From Mortierella sp. BCC40632 (lineage: Eukaryota; Mortierellomycota; Mortierellomycetes; Mortierellales; Mortierellaceae): a DNA stretch of 64,000 nucleotides. Both the position numbers and the translations under genes were made by a program. How positions within the stretch are numbered: position 1 is the first letter of the stretch; each line of letters opens with the position of its first letter. The notes beneath the pieces are model-generated. The model saw only the letters and a list, made by a program, of their open reading frames with translations. It ran no database searches and was not told the origin of the DNA. The DNA lies in NCBI GenBank assembly GCA_011634665.1, contig WAEK01000016.1, positions 186,001-250,000 of the forward strand, given 5' to 3'. This document shows, in pieces, positions 62,368-64,000 of the stretch.

Positions 62368-62700
62368 TTAGTTGGGGTTCCAACATTCATAGCCAACTTT
62401 TCGGGAATCCACGGATTTGCAGCATTGAGCTATTGCGTCGCACGACCCAGAGTAAGGATTACAATCCAAACCATTTTCTGCAGTAATATTACCGCAGCAA
62501 TACAGCTTCCGTCCTTTTGGACAGGTGGGAGTCGAGGGTGCAGCATTCGTGAGGCAAGCCATGAGTAGGACCATTGCAGAGAAGAGAATGAAGGGATTCT
62601 TGAAGCGGAAAGATCGATTGACAGTGCTCGTGCCAGCAGTCAGTCCTTGTCGAGCCGATCTTGTGGAGTCAGAGGTGGATAGGAGAGAGCCAGTAACCAT
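62368..62700 (-). CDS. Small secreted Cys-rich protein with hydrophobin-like Cys pattern
   Basis: One exon; ATG at 62700 gives 110 residues (an in-frame ATG at 62823 would add 41). A basic stretch (NRSFRFKNP) precedes a hydrophobic core (FILFSAMVLLMACL) and an Ala-Ala-Pro cleavage-like site, so it is probably secreted although the n-region is unusually long. The mature part of about 55 residues has eight Cys in the order C, CC, C, C, CC, C: CPKGRKLYCC, LDC, GSC, IAQCC and YEC. Gaps are 7, 9, 6, 5 and 11 residues. This order is the hydrophobin pattern, but the central gaps are shorter than in classical class I/II hydrophobins and the mature part is not very hydrophobic. Alternatives are another disulfide-rich secreted family. 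Confidence 0.6.
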   Translation of the reverse strand: MVTGSLLSTSDSTRSARQGLTAGTSTVNRSFRFKNPFILFSAMVLLMACLTNAAPSTPTCPKGRKLYCCGNITAENGLDCNPYSGSCDAIAQCCKSVDSRKVGYECWNPN

Positions 62701-63136
62701 GGTAGAGATCAAGTAGATTAAAAAATGATATGTGAGAGGTGGTGTTTTAGAATGTTGGAGGAGGCCGTTGGTCGAGTTCAATGAAAGGAATTTAGGATTA
62801 TGAAAGTGGGAGCCACCATGCATTTAAAGTATTTCTCGTCCCTTCATGACTTCGTGCGGATACTCAGCAGTTTTGTTGGCGCTATTGCTATTGGCCTTGG
62901 CCATGCCTCCCGTATGACAGGGACCTGATCATGTGTTTGTTTTGCCGCAACTGTTGGATTTCACGGTGTAGCTTTGCTGGAGTCGGCCTTTCCTCTCCTC
63001 TTCTTCTCCCCTTCCTTTGGTTGTGCTGCGCGACCCCTTAGCTTTTACACCCTTGGAAATTTTCCTCTCAACTCCTGTGAACTAGAGCGCAGTCCTCTAC
63101 CATTGGAGGAGAGGAGAGGGGTTTCTGTCAAAGAGC
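62701..63136. promoter_or_regulatory. Upstream region of the Cys-rich protein gene
   Basis: About 440 bases of unique sequence with no gene. It should contain the promoter of the minus-strand Cys-rich gene; no TATA box is clear. Confidence 0.4.
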
Positions 63137-63777
63137 CAATTTGTCTACTGCTTGCAGCAAGAAGTTCATTGACGTAGTGTTGTTCGTGCATCAACGCCAT
63201 CTTAGAGGGGACAAAAGCCCCTTGTCCGTGCCATCTCTTCCTTTTGAACCTCAGACTTGCATAGTTGATTGGGTGCACCCCTCTCCTGTGATTTTTTTTT
63301 TTTTTTTTTTTCGACCAGGCTTTTGCAAACATGCGAGTGACCTTTTTTTGATGTGACACGACGACGCCCAAAGATTTGGTCCGTGTATTTACTCTTTACT
63401 GGGATGCCTATCATATTCTTTCCCATTTTTCACCTTGCCACTCGGCTCGAGGGTGGCCCAAGTTGGCTATCACCTTTTGAATCCCCAGTCAAATGAAAAG
63501 AAGGAAGACACGGTGAGTATCGCCATAGTGAGTAATTTTATAGGCCAAATGTATAGGCCTCGCCGTGTAACAACAAAATGCTATTTGCACGATTGCGGAA
63601 ATTTAGCATGGCGCCTGGCCAAAAAAAAAAAAAAAAAAAAAAAGCCGCAGGAGAGGGCGAGTCTGATCATTTATGCAAGTCTGTTTGGGGGTCAAAAGGA
63701 AAAGACTATGTCGACCAGATGGCGTTGATGCACGAACAACACTACGCCAATGAAATCCTTGCTGTGGGCAGTAGATA
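63137..63777. repeat. Diverged inverted repeat (two facing copies of a ~290-base element)
   Basis: The left arm from about 63143 (tctactgcttgcagcaagaa onward) matches the reverse complement of the right arm ending at about 63777. The shared core GTAGTGTTGTTCGTGCATCAACGCCA lies at both outer ends in opposite orientation. Similarity continues inward through CCTTTTGA, CAGACTTGCATA, a T-run and GTTACACG-type sequence to about 63420 and 63490, leaving a short centre. Each arm carries one T/A homopolymer. Probably two inverted copies of a short interspersed element or a foldback element; no coding capacity is seen. Confidence 0.75.
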
Positions 63778-64000
63778 AATGAGTTCTTCGACAAAAAGCC
63801 CACTCCCCCATTCCTATGGCAGAAGAAGACAACACTCTTGTATACAGGGTTAAAAAGGGGGGAAAAAATAATCCCGAAGATATAAGAGCTGAGAGGTCAT
63901 AAATCAAATTACTAAGAGGGAAGGGAGGCTGGCCTCAGCAAGGTGAGACCGTGAAATACATCTACTTCAGCAAATACACAGGATGAGATCCCTGCCAGGT
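63778..64000. other. Right-edge sequence without a recognised feature
   Basis: About 220 bases of unique sequence. No frame or motif can be supported. Confidence 0.4.

Noticed and set aside
1..64000. CRISPR array, operon or bacterial-type gene cluster
   Set aside because: No direct-repeat/spacer pattern; all genes are intron-rich and alternate in strand as in a eukaryotic chromosome.

Overview
The window is nuclear DNA of a filamentous fungus. Every gene is cut by many short GT-AG introns, and the spacers and introns are packed with poly(A/T) runs and microsatellites. The gene set (Rat1, Brl1/Brr6, Zrg17-like CDF, metacaspase, Sqs1, UQCC2/Cbp6-like factor, a GCK-III-type kinase) is fungal. 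The dense introns, homopolymer-rich spacers and an MCMDC2-like gene suggest an early-diverging fungus such as Mortierellomycota/Mucoromycota. That placement is inference; no rDNA or marker is present. All assignments come from reading splice sites and conserved motifs by eye.

Layout: 1-363 (-) is the 5' end of the Rat1/Xrn2 exonuclease. 692-3166 (+) is a UBA-UAS-UIM-UBX protein (p97/Cdc48 adaptor). 3438-4047 (-) is a small UQCC2/Cbp6-like complex III assembly factor. A microsatellite-rich spacer leads into a Ste20/GCK-III kinase (5933-11014, +). 12076-14554 (-) encodes a Brl1/Brr6 nuclear-envelope protein. 14798-16270 is a non-repetitive block that reads as one stop-riddled frame, possibly a dead gene. 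A metacaspase (16723-18773, -) and maleylacetoacetate isomerase (19390-20962, +) share a divergent promoter. Two proteins of unknown function follow (21182-22594, -; 25305-27993, +).

28264-32729 (+) is an MCMDC2-like meiotic MCM relative. 33564-36995 (-) is an Sqs1-like R3H/G-patch protein. 38282-41430 (+) is an acyl-CoA-synthetase-like protein whose active-site motifs have decayed and whose C-terminal subdomain is missing. After a 3.5 kb repeat-rich spacer, 44944-54808 (+) is a 10 kb, many-exon PH-C2-RasGAP gene. 55419-58747 (-) is a CDF/Zrg17-like zinc transporter with an extreme His-rich region. 59091-61124 (+) is the mitochondrial S-adenosylmethionine carrier. 62368-62700 (-) is a small secreted eight-cysteine, hydrophobin-like protein. 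63137-63777 is a diverged inverted repeat.

The genes do not form a pathway cluster; this looks like ordinary euchromatin. The most interesting points are the hydrophobin-like cysteine pattern, the probable pseudo-acyl-CoA synthetase, MCMDC2 in a fungus, very small coding exons (an ATG-only exon, 9 nt and 10 nt), the stop-riddled single-frame block, and a ~230 nt polypyrimidine tract inside an intron.
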